A stretch of 29,675 nt of DNA. Source: Pseudomonadota bacterium (lineage in GTDB: Bacteria; Pseudomonadota; Alphaproteobacteria; RF32; CAG-239). Shown here one piece after another: positions 21,298-29,590 of the stretch; position 1 is the first letter of the stretch, and every line of letters starts with the position of its first letter. A program made the position numbers and the translations under genes. Under the pieces are notes generated by a model. That model had not been told where the DNA came from. It saw only the letters and a list, made by a program, of their open reading frames with translations, and made no database searches. The stretch lies in contig JAHALQ010000016.1 of assembly GCA_018362935.1 (NCBI GenBank), positions 1-29,675 on the forward strand, written 5' to 3'.

Positions 21298-23526
21298 CTA
21301 GGTCATTCTGGTCAGTTCGTCCAGCATCTCGTCGGCCGTCGTAATAATCTTGGTGGCTGCCGAATAAGCGCGCTGGGTGATAATCATATTTGAGAACTCC
21401 GTTGCCAGATCGACGTTGGACTGTTCCAGAGAGTTGGACTTGATTGCCCCAGCGCCGTCGCTGCTCGGCATTTTGAGCAGAGCCTGGCCGGAATAGTCGG
21501 TTTCAATCCAAACGTTGCCGCTCAGGGCATTCATGCCGTTGGCATTTGAGAAAGTCGCCAGAGGCAGAATGGCTATCGGGCGGGTTTCACCGTTGTCATA
21601 CAAAGCCGTTACAACACCCTGTTCGTTAATGCTGACGCCGGCATAGCTTCCGAAAGTCGCACCATCCTGTTTGATATAGTTGGTGGTAAAGTTTCCGGAC
21701 AGGCTGGTCAGACCGTCGTTGGTTCCCGGGTTGCCCTGGCTGAGGGTAATGGTTGTGCCTTCACCGTAAGCGCCGGTCATGTTCTGGGCGCCGTTAGCCC
21801 ATTCAATCGCCATCTCGCCGACATAAGTGTATTTCGGCGTGCCGTCGGCATTGAATTTTATACCCGGAACCATTGAGCCGGCTTCAACTTCCGTGTTATT
21901 TACTTTGAAGGAATTATTCAGCGTAACCGCCGTTTTAGTCAAATCTACAAATACAGAGGCATCACCATTGCGCCCGGTGCCGGCGGCTACACCGTCGAGA
22001 TCGGTGAAATCAAGCGCAAGATCCGGCCCCGTTGATGACGGAACAAACTCAATCGAGGTACCGCTTGCCGTAACGCGCTCCGGCTCGGTAATCTGTCCGC
22101 GAATCTTGTTGGCAACCAATTCGGCCAATTTGACGGCGCTAAACCTGCCCTGAGCGTCAACCGCCGCATCCAAATCGATTTCCGTTGCTCCGGTGCCGCC
22201 TTGGGTAAAGGTGAAAGTTTTACCGCCGACACTAAATGTTTTATCTTTGTAAGCCGCAGCATTGTCGGCCGTAAAGCTGATGTTCGCGGTATTTTTGAGT
22301 TCGTCGTCAATCGCCTGAATGGTGAACTGTCCGGTCGGCACGCCTGATTCATTCGGGTTAACCGAAGACTGCAGGCAGGACAGCGTCTTGCTGCAGTCGA
22401 TTTCCAAAGCGCCGCCGCCGACAGACTGGACGATGCTGATGGTGCCGTTCTCATCTTTGAAACGGTTGGCTCCCGGCATGGTTGCTTTGATTGTTTCCAT
22501 AAATTTGGCGGTAAAATCGCCGACCGAAACAACGCCTGTGGAAATATCGACGCCGATATTGCCGGGCTGTGCCGTGGCTCCCGGATTTCTCAGAAATTCA
22601 AAATTGAAAGTCTGTCCGGTCTGTTTGTCGGTAATGCTGATGGTCGAACCGTTAGACGGGATGGAGGTGAACTCCAGCTGTCCGGCCGCATAGTAAACAT
22701 CAGCCGCGGTATCGGCCGCATTCTCGCGGTTGCCGGTCAGCGTGACGGTTGCGGCGCCGCTCGGGATGGACGTTGACATACCCCAGGTATTGGAACTGGT
22801 TTTGGTATAAGTCAAATTGAGGTTGCTGGCATTGCCCAAGCTGTCATAAATCAGGGCACTGACCGAATGGCGGCCGCCGGCGGTTTCATTGGAAGGATCA
22901 AAAATCGGATCTCCTGACGGCAGGTTGGCGCCGTATTTTATCTGCTGGGTCGGGGTTGCCGAACCGCCGATTGTCGACAGGTTAATCGGCTGCAGGTTGC
23001 GGGAATCCACAATATTGTCATTAATGTAAACCGTCTTGCCGGTGCTGTCGTAATAGGCTTTCATGTAGTTGATGCCGTTGATATTGACGACGGTGGCGGC
23101 TTCGTTGCCGTCCCACGGCAGCAGCGACCAGCCCTGAAGATAGTAGTTGGCCGAGTTTTTCAGATAGCCGTTGTCATCAATGTCAAAATCGCCGGCGCGG
23201 GTATAAGCCCAGACGTCATTACCGCCCGGATTGGCCGAAGAATTGACGACAAAGAAGCCGTTGCCGCTGACGGCCAAAGCCGTCGATGACGAATTGGAAG
23301 CCAGCAGGCCCTGCGCGTTAATCGTCTGCTTGGCAACAGGCTGCACGCCGCCTGGCGAATAATAGTTGGTTGACGTCTGCGCGGTCACCAATGTCTTGAA
23401 GGCCGTGTTGTTGTTTTTGTAACCAATCGTGTTAACATTGGAAATGTTATCAGAGATGGCACCCATTGAAGTTGACTGGGCGGCCAAACCTGAAATTCCC
23501 GATTGCATTGCACCAAATAAACTCAT
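21298..23526 (-). CDS. flgE: Flagellar hook protein FlgE
   Basis: A 742-residue axial protein, clearly longer than E. coli FlgE (about 400) and longer than Caulobacter FlgE (about 590). The conserved ends are present: MSLFGAMQSGISGLAAQSTSMGAISDNISNVNTIGYK (D0/D1 rod-type N-terminus) and SNVDLATEFSNMIITQRAYSAATKIITTADEMLDEL (C-terminus). Both can form the coiled-coil core of the hook. The extra length is in the surface-exposed middle (residues about 230-600), which contains repeated strand-rich units such as ISITDKQTGQTFNFEF and ISFTADNAAAYKDKTFSVGGKTFTF. Last gene of the sigma-54 operon, 25 nt after flgD, and followed by a strong terminator. Confidence 0.96.
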   Translation of the reverse strand: MSLFGAMQSGISGLAAQSTSMGAISDNISNVNTIGYKNNNTAFKTLVTAQTSTNYYSPGGVQPVAKQTINAQGLLASNSSSTALAVSGNGFFVVNSSANPGGNDVWAYTRAGDFDIDDNGYLKNSANYYLQGWSLLPWDGNEAATVVNINGINYMKAYYDSTGKTVYINDNIVDSRNLQPINLSTIGGSATPTQQIKYGANLPSGDPIFDPSNETAGGRHSVSALIYDSLGNASNLNLTYTKTSSNTWGMSTSIPSGAATVTLTGNRENAADTAADVYYAAGQLEFTSIPSNGSTISITDKQTGQTFNFEFLRNPGATAQPGNIGVDISTGVVSVGDFTAKFMETIKATMPGANRFKDENGTISIVQSVGGGALEIDCSKTLSCLQSSVNPNESGVPTGQFTIQAIDDELKNTANISFTADNAAAYKDKTFSVGGKTFTFTQGGTGATEIDLDAAVDAQGRFSAVKLAELVANKIRGQITEPERVTASGTSIEFVPSSTGPDLALDFTDLDGVAAGTGRNGDASVFVDLTKTAVTLNNSFKVNNTEVEAGSMVPGIKFNADGTPKYTYVGEMAIEWANGAQNMTGAYGEGTTITLSQGNPGTNDGLTSLSGNFTTNYIKQDGATFGSYAGVSINEQGVVTALYDNGETRPIAILPLATFSNANGMNALSGNVWIETDYSGQALLKMPSSDGAGAIKSNSLEQSNVDLATEFSNMIITQRAYSAATKIITTADEMLDELTRMT

Positions 23527-23551
23527 TTCTTTTCTCCTAAAACTTTAATAA

Positions 23552-24322
23552 TTATGCGTTGGCCGTTTCTTCCGAGCCGGACTCTCCGCTGTCGGAGCCC
23601 TCCCCGTCAGATGAACTGCCACCGCCTGTATTGGTATCATTAAAATAGTTGTCATCGCGCATGGTCACGATATCGCCCAAGCCGGCGGTTACCGCATTGC
23701 CCAAACCGATGTACACTCCGTTGCTGTCATTGGCAACGCCGGTTACCTTGCCGAAAACCGTCGTGGTAACGGTTGCGGCGGTTTCTCCGCTGGCAACCTT
23801 CGGCGAAACAATAATCTGATAAGCACCGTCCTCCAGCTGATTGCCGTCGGAATCCTTTCCGTCCCATGTAAATTCATGAGTTCCGGCCGTGGTGCCTTCT
23901 CCGGTTGTCGAGTAAACAACCTTGCCGTTCATATCCTTAACCAGGATTGAAACAGACTGAACGTCCTTGTTCAATGTGTAGGTTGCTTTGGCCTTGCCGT
24001 CCTGCAAAGGCATAACGTCGCCCAGAACCTGAGCGGTCTTTCCGATGTATGACACAGCCTGCGCACCGAGGTTGGCAATACCCAGTGACAACAAATTGTT
24101 CAATTTGTCATTCATCTGGATGGACTGCTCAACATTCGAATACTGTACCAGCTGATTGGTGAATTCAGCCGTGTCCATCGGATCAAGCGGATCCTGATAT
24201 TTGAGCTGCGTTGTCAAAAGCGTCAAAAACGTATTCATATCAGCAGACAAAGTCTGGCTGCTCGCGTTGGTTGTCGCCGTATTTGACTGGACAGCTCCTG
24301 TTATTGCACTTAAATCTACCAT
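23552..24322 (-). CDS. flgD: Flagellar hook assembly/cap protein FlgD
   Basis: A 256-residue protein. The N-terminal signature TFLTLLTTQLKYQDPLDPMDTAEFTNQLVQYSNVEQSIQ (residues about 31-69) is diagnostic for FlgD. The middle region has the FlgD tudor/Ig-like fold (VSILVKDMNGKVVYSTTGEG...HEFTWDGKDSDGNQLEDGAYQI). The last 30 residues are an acidic Gly/Ser-rich tail (NDTNTGGGSSSDGEGSDSGESGSEE), unusual for the family. FlgD caps the growing hook and lets FlgE polymerise. It lies 18 nt after fliK. Confidence 0.95.
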   Translation of the reverse strand: MVDLSAITGAVQSNTATTNASSQTLSADMNTFLTLLTTQLKYQDPLDPMDTAEFTNQLVQYSNVEQSIQMNDKLNNLLSLGIANLGAQAVSYIGKTAQVLGDVMPLQDGKAKATYTLNKDVQSVSILVKDMNGKVVYSTTGEGTTAGTHEFTWDGKDSDGNQLEDGAYQIIVSPKVASGETAATVTTTVFGKVTGVANDSNGVYIGLGNAVTAGLGDIVTMRDDNYFNDTNTGGGSSSDGEGSDSGESGSEETANA

Positions 24323-24340
24323 AGCGGTTCTCCCCTAAAC

Positions 24341-26068
24341 CTAAACCCGGATGTTAAGACCCTGCGCAGGATCCCAAATCTGGTTATCATTACTAACAAG
24401 TTCTCCGTCAGACTCCTGCTCCAAGACATTTCCGATAAAGTTTCTCAACTCGGAATTCTGATTCTGCTCTTCTTCTCCGCGGAAGCTGAAACTGAAACTG
24501 CCGCCATCGGTATCAAACCCGGCCTCGTTAAAGGCTTTTTGCAGCGTATCCGCTTCTTTTTGCAGAATATCCAACGTTTCCTGGCGGCTGGCTATTATTT
24601 CCGCCTGCAGCTTTCCGTCTTTGGAAATCTGCATTTTAACATGTACGTGCCCCAAATCTTCCGGTTTGAGCTGAATTTCTATTTTATCAACGCCTTTGAC
24701 GGCAGATTTGGTTATATTGACTTTTACCTGCTCGACAGCATCGCGCCCCATGCCTTTATAAACATCGCGAAACGACGTTTCTTCGGTTTTGGCGGCGATT
24801 TCCGGCTTCAAAACCTGAGCGGCCGCGGCGCCATTGGCGGCCGCATGCGCCGGATTGTGAGCCGTGATATTTTCAACAGCCGCATTGCGAATATTTTCCG
24901 CACCGGTTTGAACGGCGGCATCCGTCCCCGGCATAACAGCCGCAGACACACCGGGCACAACATTTGCCGGATTGCCCTGCGTCTGCTGGAGCTGCGCGGC
25001 GGCAGATGAATTATACGCCGAAATTTTACTTTCGGATGACGTGCTGCCCTTATTTTTGAAGACAGCACTGACGGCTTCGTCAACGACGGCTTTGTCCTGC
25101 AACGGCTCGGCGCCGTCAGCATAGGCAAATTTTTCCTCTTTGACATCGACATTAACTTTAAGTTTCTGTCCGTCTTTTAATTTGGAATCCAAAACCTGAG
25201 CCTGTTCGGCCGTTTTTTCATCAACGACGGTCAACAAATCCTCTGTCGAAACGGTGGCGTCAGAATTAATATTGTCCTGAGCAAGACGGTTTTCAAACCC
25301 GGCAACAACTTCTGCCGGAATAACCGTCATCATTTTGCCGACGGTTTGCTCCCCGGCTACAAACAACTGACCGGCGGCAGAAGCCTCCTGCACTTTGGCG
25401 GCAAACTCGGCCCCGCTCATGGTTATGATTTCGCCGGACTGGTCAATAACCGCAACTTCCGGCAAAGCAGCCAATGCGGCCAAATCCAGTGCCTGCGGCA
25501 TCAAGACCAGCTCTGCGCCGTTCATCGAGGCCATTACCTGCGGCGCATCAGCACCGACCAAAGTTGCCGTCAGCCCTCTGGTTTGCGGCTGTGCACCCTC
25601 GCGCGGCTGCACAACCTGCGAACCGGTATTTTCCGCATCAGATACTGCTTCATCGCCTTGTGATGCCTGCGCGGCAGCCGCCGGGGTTTTCGCCTCGGGC
25701 GCCGCTTCAGCCGCCACAGCGTCAGGAGCTTCTTTGTCTTTTCTTTTTACATTTTTAGCGGGCTTGTCCCGTGCCGGCGCGTCTTCTTTTTGGACATGGG
25801 CGGGCTTGTCCTCTTTGCGGGCTGTTTCGGGTTTATCTTTTGCCGCCGCCTTTAAAGAAGAATCGAGCGCCGCCGAAGGCTTTTTGTCGGCAGCATTGCC
25901 GGCGAATTCTGCCTGCGGGCGAATCAGCGCATCCGGTGAAAAAGCCGCACCGGCAACCAGATTGGCAAACTTGGGCGCCTCGGCCGTTTCGCTGCCGCTT
26001 TGGGCATTATTGGCATTTTTGCCGAAGAGCATTTGCACTAACGAATTATTTACTTCTTTTACATTCAT
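24341..26068 (-). CDS. fliK: Flagellar hook-length control protein FliK
   Basis: A 575-residue protein. Residues 1-160 are low-complexity, rich in Ala, Lys, Glu and Pro, like the export/ruler part of FliK. Residues about 455-540 form the Flg_hook domain: DKIEIQLKPEDLGHVHVKMQISKDGKLQAEIIASRQETLDILQKEADTLQKAFNEAGF, containing the LKPEDLG motif that is diagnostic. This domain switches the export apparatus from hook to filament substrates. The gene is first in the operon, with a consensus sigma-54 promoter about 30 nt upstream of the inferred start, and is followed by flgD and flgE, both hook proteins. Confidence 0.92.
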   Translation of the reverse strand: MNVKEVNNSLVQMLFGKNANNAQSGSETAEAPKFANLVAGAAFSPDALIRPQAEFAGNAADKKPSAALDSSLKAAAKDKPETARKEDKPAHVQKEDAPARDKPAKNVKRKDKEAPDAVAAEAAPEAKTPAAAAQASQGDEAVSDAENTGSQVVQPREGAQPQTRGLTATLVGADAPQVMASMNGAELVLMPQALDLAALAALPEVAVIDQSGEIITMSGAEFAAKVQEASAAGQLFVAGEQTVGKMMTVIPAEVVAGFENRLAQDNINSDATVSTEDLLTVVDEKTAEQAQVLDSKLKDGQKLKVNVDVKEEKFAYADGAEPLQDKAVVDEAVSAVFKNKGSTSSESKISAYNSSAAAQLQQTQGNPANVVPGVSAAVMPGTDAAVQTGAENIRNAAVENITAHNPAHAAANGAAAAQVLKPEIAAKTEETSFRDVYKGMGRDAVEQVKVNITKSAVKGVDKIEIQLKPEDLGHVHVKMQISKDGKLQAEIIASRQETLDILQKEADTLQKAFNEAGFDTDGGSFSFSFRGEEEQNQNSELRNFIGNVLEQESDGELVSNDNQIWDPAQGLNIRV

Positions 26069-26108
26069 GGCTCAGACCCGTTAAAAAAATTAATCTGAAG
26101 TTATTTAT

Positions 26109-26123
26109 GCAAATACCGTGCCA
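26109..26123 (-). promoter_or_regulatory. Consensus sigma-54 promoter of fliK-flgD-flgE
   Basis: The minus strand reads TGGCACGGTATTTGC, an exact match to the sigma-54 consensus TGGCACG-N4-TTGC, with -24 GG at 26121-26122 and -12 GC at 26109-26110. The predicted start near 26097 gives a leader of about 30 nt to ATG 26068. The FlbD-type activator in the window is the obvious regulator; no enhancer is identified with certainty in the AT-rich DNA to 26340. Confidence 0.88.
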
Positions 26124-26284
26124 AATTTTGAAAGACGCCCTTAAACGAGCAATACTTATATCTTTAGTTGCATTATAAATGTAACAACAACCGAATTTAA
26201 TTAATTTGTTATTTTATATAAAAATTAGTCATTTTTGATGTTTTTTATGCAAATTTGTGTATTTTTTGATAAAAAAATAATATT

Positions 26285-26313
26285 TTGTTGTGTTTTCTTT
26301 AAAATTGTAATAA
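26285..26313 (+). promoter_or_regulatory. Candidate accB promoter
   Basis: TTGTTG (26285-26290) and TAATAA (26308-26313) with a 17-bp spacer lie in a very AT-rich stretch (26179-26340). The leader to ATG 26356 would be about 36 nt. The AT richness makes chance matches likely. The rest of the fliK-accB spacer shows only A/T tracts that may bend DNA. Confidence 0.35.
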
Positions 26314-26355
26314 TTTGGAAAATGAATTTGAAATTAACTTATTGAGAGAAAATTT

Positions 26356-26847
26356 ATGACTAATAATCTTGACACTAAAGTTATCGGCAAACTCGCTGAA
26401 ATTTTGGATAAAAACAATCTTACCGAAATCGAATACGAAGACGAAGGCTGCCGGATTTCCCTGACCCGCAATGCTCAGGGCGTCTGCGCTCCGGTCTTTC
26501 CGGCCGCGCCTGCTCTTGCTCCGATGCCTGCCGCTCCGGCAATTGCGGCTCCCGCCGCCGCTGCCCCGGCCGCTCTGCCCGCCGCTGACGACAGTGAAGA
26601 TTACAGCAACAATCCCAACGCCATCAAATCACCGATGGTCGGCGTGGTTTATCTGTCAGCCGACCCCAATACGCCCAACTATATCAAGACCGGCGACAGC
26701 GTCAAAGAAGGCGACATCGTCTGCCTGATTGAAGCGATGAAAACATTTAACCCCGTTAAAGCCCACAAAGCAGGAACCGTTACAAAAATTCTGGTCGAAG
26801 GCGGCGATCCGGTCGAATACGGACAGCCTTTGGTCGTTATTGAATAA
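26356..26847 (+). CDS. accB: Biotin carboxyl carrier protein of acetyl-CoA carboxylase
   Basis: A 163-residue protein. The N-terminal segment (KVIGKLAEILDKNNLTEIEYEDEGCRISLTR) is typical AccB, followed by an Ala/Pro-rich hinge (45-78). The biotinyl domain (88-163) includes SPMVGVVYLSADP, a thumb loop (DPNTPNYIKTGDSV) characteristic of acetyl-CoA carboxylase BCCP, and the biotin site EAMKT with Lys129. It carries carboxyl-biotin between AccC and the carboxyltransferase AccAD in the first step of fatty-acid synthesis. GAGAGAA precedes the ATG. accC follows after 28 nt. Confidence 0.97.
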   Translation: MTNNLDTKVIGKLAEILDKNNLTEIEYEDEGCRISLTRNAQGVCAPVFPAAPALAPMPAAPAIAAPAAAAPAALPAADDSEDYSNNPNAIKSPMVGVVYLSADPNTPNYIKTGDSVKEGDIVCLIEAMKTFNPVKAHKAGTVTKILVEGGDPVEYGQPLVVIE

Positions 26848-26875
26848 TTCGCGCCTTAACGGATAGGATCTTATC

Positions 26876-28219
26876 ATGTTTGAAAAAGTATTAATTGCCA
26901 ACCGCGGCGAAGTCGCCCTGAGAATCCACCGGGCCTGCCGGGAAATGGGCATCAAAACCGTCGCCGTCCATTCCGAAGCCGACGCAACCGCAATGCATGT
27001 GCGCCTGGCTGACGAGGCCGTCTGCATCGGCCCGGCACGCTCTGCCGACTCATATTTAAATATGTCGGCGATTATTTCGGCCGCATTAATTACCGGCGCC
27101 GACGCCATTCACCCCGGTTTCGGCTTTTTGTCGGAAAACGCCGACTTTGCCGAAATGGTGGAAGAACACGGCATCACCTTCATCGGCCCCAGCGCCGAAC
27201 AAATGCGCCTGATGGGCGACAAAATCACCGCCCGCAAAGCCGCCGAAGAAGCCGGCCTGCCGGTTACCCCGGGTTCGCCCGCGCTTGAAAGCGTCGAACA
27301 CGCCATCGAATGGGCCAACAAAATCGGCTATCCCGTCATTGTCAAAGCGACTGCCGGCGGCGGCGGCAAAGGCATGAAGATTGCCTTTAACGACGACGAA
27401 ATGAAAGAGGCCTATACCATGGCCCGCGCCGAGGCCAAAGCCGCTTTTACCAGCGACGTCGTTTATATGGAAAAATACCTGCAAAAACCGCGCCATATCG
27501 AGATGCAGGTTCTGGCTGACAAATACGGCCATGTGGTTCACCTCGGCGAACGCGACTGCTCCATTCAGCGCAACAACCAGAAAGTGATTGAGGAAACCCC
27601 TTCCCCCGCTCTCAATGCCGAACAGCGGCATGAAATCGGCGAGATTGTACGCAAGGCAATTGAAAAAATCGGCTATACCAACGCCGGAACGCTGGAATTT
27701 TTGTTTGAAGACGGGCGCTTTTACTTTATGGAAATGAACACCCGCCTTCAGGTGGAGCACCCGATTACCGAAGCGGTTACCGGCATTGACATTGTCCGCG
27801 AGCAAATCCGTATTGCCAGCGGCGCAACCCTCGGCTATACGCAGGATGACATTTCATTCAGCGGCCATGCCATCGAATGCCGCATCAATGCGGAAGATCC
27901 CGAAACCTTTTCGCCCTGCCCCGGAAAGATTACCGAATGGCACGCGCCGGGCGGTCTGGGCATCCGCGTTGATTCCGAAATTTATTCGGGTTACAGCATT
28001 CCGCCGTTTTATGACAGTATGATAGCCAAGCTGATTGTCAGCGGCAAAACGCGCAACGCGGCTCTGATGCGCCTGCGCCGCGCTTTGGAAGAATTCGTGA
28101 TTGACGGCGTCAAGACGACCATTCCGCTGCAGCAGGACATTATCTCGCAGGCAGAATTTATTGACGGTCAGTATAATATTCACTGGCTTGAGAAATTCAT
28201 GAATGAACGGAAAGCGTAA
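26876..28219 (+). CDS. accC: Acetyl-CoA carboxylase biotin carboxylase subunit
   Basis: A 447-residue protein of normal length. MFEKVLIANRGEVALRIHRACREMGI is the N-terminal biotin-carboxylase domain. The ATP-grasp glycine loop is KATAGGGGKGMKIA. The catalytic region has HLGERDCSIQRNNQKVIEETPSP and MEMNTRLQVEHPITEAVTGIDIVREQI, and the C-terminal domain has GHAIECRINAEDPETFSPCPGKI. It carboxylates biotin on AccB using ATP and bicarbonate. An AGGA site precedes the ATG. It ends at a strong terminator and so forms a two-gene operon with accB. Confidence 0.98.
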   Translation: MFEKVLIANRGEVALRIHRACREMGIKTVAVHSEADATAMHVRLADEAVCIGPARSADSYLNMSAIISAALITGADAIHPGFGFLSENADFAEMVEEHGITFIGPSAEQMRLMGDKITARKAAEEAGLPVTPGSPALESVEHAIEWANKIGYPVIVKATAGGGGKGMKIAFNDDEMKEAYTMARAEAKAAFTSDVVYMEKYLQKPRHIEMQVLADKYGHVVHLGERDCSIQRNNQKVIEETPSPALNAEQRHEIGEIVRKAIEKIGYTNAGTLEFLFEDGRFYFMEMNTRLQVEHPITEAVTGIDIVREQIRIASGATLGYTQDDISFSGHAIECRINAEDPETFSPCPGKITEWHAPGGLGIRVDSEIYSGYSIPPFYDSMIAKLIVSGKTRNAALMRLRRALEEFVIDGVKTTIPLQQDIISQAEFIDGQYNIHWLEKFMNERKA

Positions 28220-28220
28220 A

Positions 28221-28247
28221 AAAAAGCCCTCTTCGGAGGGCTTTTTT
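28221..28247 (+). terminator. Intrinsic terminator after accC
   Basis: AGCCCTC-TTCG-GAGGGCT, a GC-rich stem with an ultra-stable TTCG tetraloop, flanked by an A-run and six T. It lies immediately after the accC stop. Confidence 0.95.
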
Positions 28248-28297
28248 AGTATCGTTGATTGTGCGCCCGAAACATGGGAACAATACAGAAAATTATA

Positions 28298-29380
28298 TCA
28301 CTTTATCTCGTCAATAAACGAACGGATGTTGGTTCCGAAAGTCTGGCGGATATAGGACGTTATCTCGCTGACTTTCTCGCGGAAGTTTTCCGCTTCGGTC
28401 TGCGCCTGCAAAACTTCTTCAATCTTCATCTTTTCCTCCAGGACGCTTCTTTTCTCAGCCGCTTTCGGCGCGCCGCGGACAGCCGCAAGGTTGAAAAAGA
28501 TATGCGCGAGATAAATGTCTTTCTTATATTTCTCGCCGCGGGCGTAAATGTCTCCCAATGTCATCATGGCCTCGACATTTCCCTGCTCGGCTGCTTTGCG
28601 GAGATATTTGACCGCGTTGCCGTAGTGCTGCGGAAAACCCAAGCCGTTTATATACATGAGCGCAACAACATATTGCGCTTCGTCAAAACCGGCATCAGCC
28701 GCCTTACGGACATGCGGTGCGGCGGCGGCAAAATTCTGCGCGCGCAGCTTGCCGGTATAAAGTGCATAACCATACATGAAATGCGCCGAAACATTATCGG
28801 CAGCCGCGGCTTTCTCAAACAAATCCATAGCTTCAGCCGCATTTTTTTCCACGCCGTTGCCGCTGATTAAAATAAAAGCCAGATTTACCGCGGCTTCGGC
28901 ATTGCCAAGCTCTGCGGACTTTTCAAACAAGATGGCGGCTTTGGCGGTGTTGCGGGTGACGCCGACGCCGCTGTAATACAGACTGCCGAGATTGTTGAGC
29001 CCGACGCTGTCATTTTGCATGGCCGCCTTGGCATAATACTCAAATGCCTTGCCATAATCGACCGACGCCCCGTTCTGACCGTATAGATATGAATAGCCGA
29101 CAAGCAGCTGGGCATTGACATCACCGCCGTCAGCCAGCTTGACCGACTGCTCAAACGGCGAGAGGCGTTTTTCGTCGGCGACGGTAATTTTCGGCGCTTC
29201 CGTTTTAATCTTGCCGAAATTCAAAAAAGAAAAAATGCCGCTGTCTTCTTTTTTTTCTTCGGGTACGTCTATTTTGCCTTCCTGTGAAGTGCCTTCAAAC
29301 AAAGAAACCACACTTTCAGTTTCAGCCGCTTCAACCCGGTTGATTGCCAACAATATAAACAAAGCCAGCCATACGCGCAT
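28298..29380 (-). CDS. Secreted Sel1-repeat protein
   Basis: A 360-residue protein. Residues 1-18 are a signal peptide (MRVWLALFILLAINRVEA) with predicted cleavage before AETES. Residues 20-75 are a charged linker. Residues about 85-325 consist of Sel1-type (TPR-like) repeats of about 36 residues: GDVNAQLLVGYSYLYGQNG..., NDSVGLNNLGSLYYSGVGV..., GNAEAAVNLAFILISGNGV..., FDEAQYVVALMYINGLGF..., GNVEAMMTLGDIYARGEKY. Residues 325-360 form a terminal helix. Sel1 repeats mediate protein-protein contacts, often at the envelope or in motility regulation. It lies downstream of flagellin on the same strand but beyond that gene's terminator. GAGGA precedes the ATG. Confidence 0.85.
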   Translation of the reverse strand: MRVWLALFILLAINRVEAAETESVVSLFEGTSQEGKIDVPEEKKEDSGIFSFLNFGKIKTEAPKITVADEKRLSPFEQSVKLADGGDVNAQLLVGYSYLYGQNGASVDYGKAFEYYAKAAMQNDSVGLNNLGSLYYSGVGVTRNTAKAAILFEKSAELGNAEAAVNLAFILISGNGVEKNAAEAMDLFEKAAAADNVSAHFMYGYALYTGKLRAQNFAAAAPHVRKAADAGFDEAQYVVALMYINGLGFPQHYGNAVKYLRKAAEQGNVEAMMTLGDIYARGEKYKKDIYLAHIFFNLAAVRGAPKAAEKRSVLEEKMKIEEVLQAQTEAENFREKVSEITSYIRQTFGTNIRSFIDEIK

Positions 29381-29413
29381 TTTGTCATCCTCTTTTTTTA
29401 TGAAGTTGATTTA

Positions 29414-29441
29414 TTATTAACATGCAGGCTTTTTTTTGCAA
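29414..29441 (-). promoter_or_regulatory. Candidate promoter of the Sel1-repeat gene
   Basis: Minus-strand -35 TTGCAA (29436-29441), 16-bp spacer, -10 TAATAA (29414-29419). The leader to ATG 29380 is about 27 nt. Confidence 0.4.
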
Positions 29442-29536
29442 GATATATCCTTGTTTATACAACCAAAAACAACCCCGGATTCTTTATTTTCCTCATTAGA
29501 TTCACGGTGGGCAGCCCGAACGGCGGGGAGCAAGAC

Positions 29537-29565
29537 AAAAAACAGCCCCTCGGAGCGAGGGGCTG
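29537..29565 (-). terminator. Intrinsic terminator after flagellin
   Basis: CAGCCCCTCG (29543-29552) pairs perfectly with CGAGGGGCTG (29556-29565) with loop GAG, followed on the minus strand by six T. It is 26 nt after the flagellin stop codon. Confidence 0.92.
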
Positions 29566-29590
29566 CCTTATTGTGCTTGCCTTGTTGAAA

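Noticed and set aside
25395..26084. 229-codon plus-strand frame opposite fliK
   Set aside because: Antisense to the low-complexity part of fliK, with no ribosome-binding site or recognisable domain.
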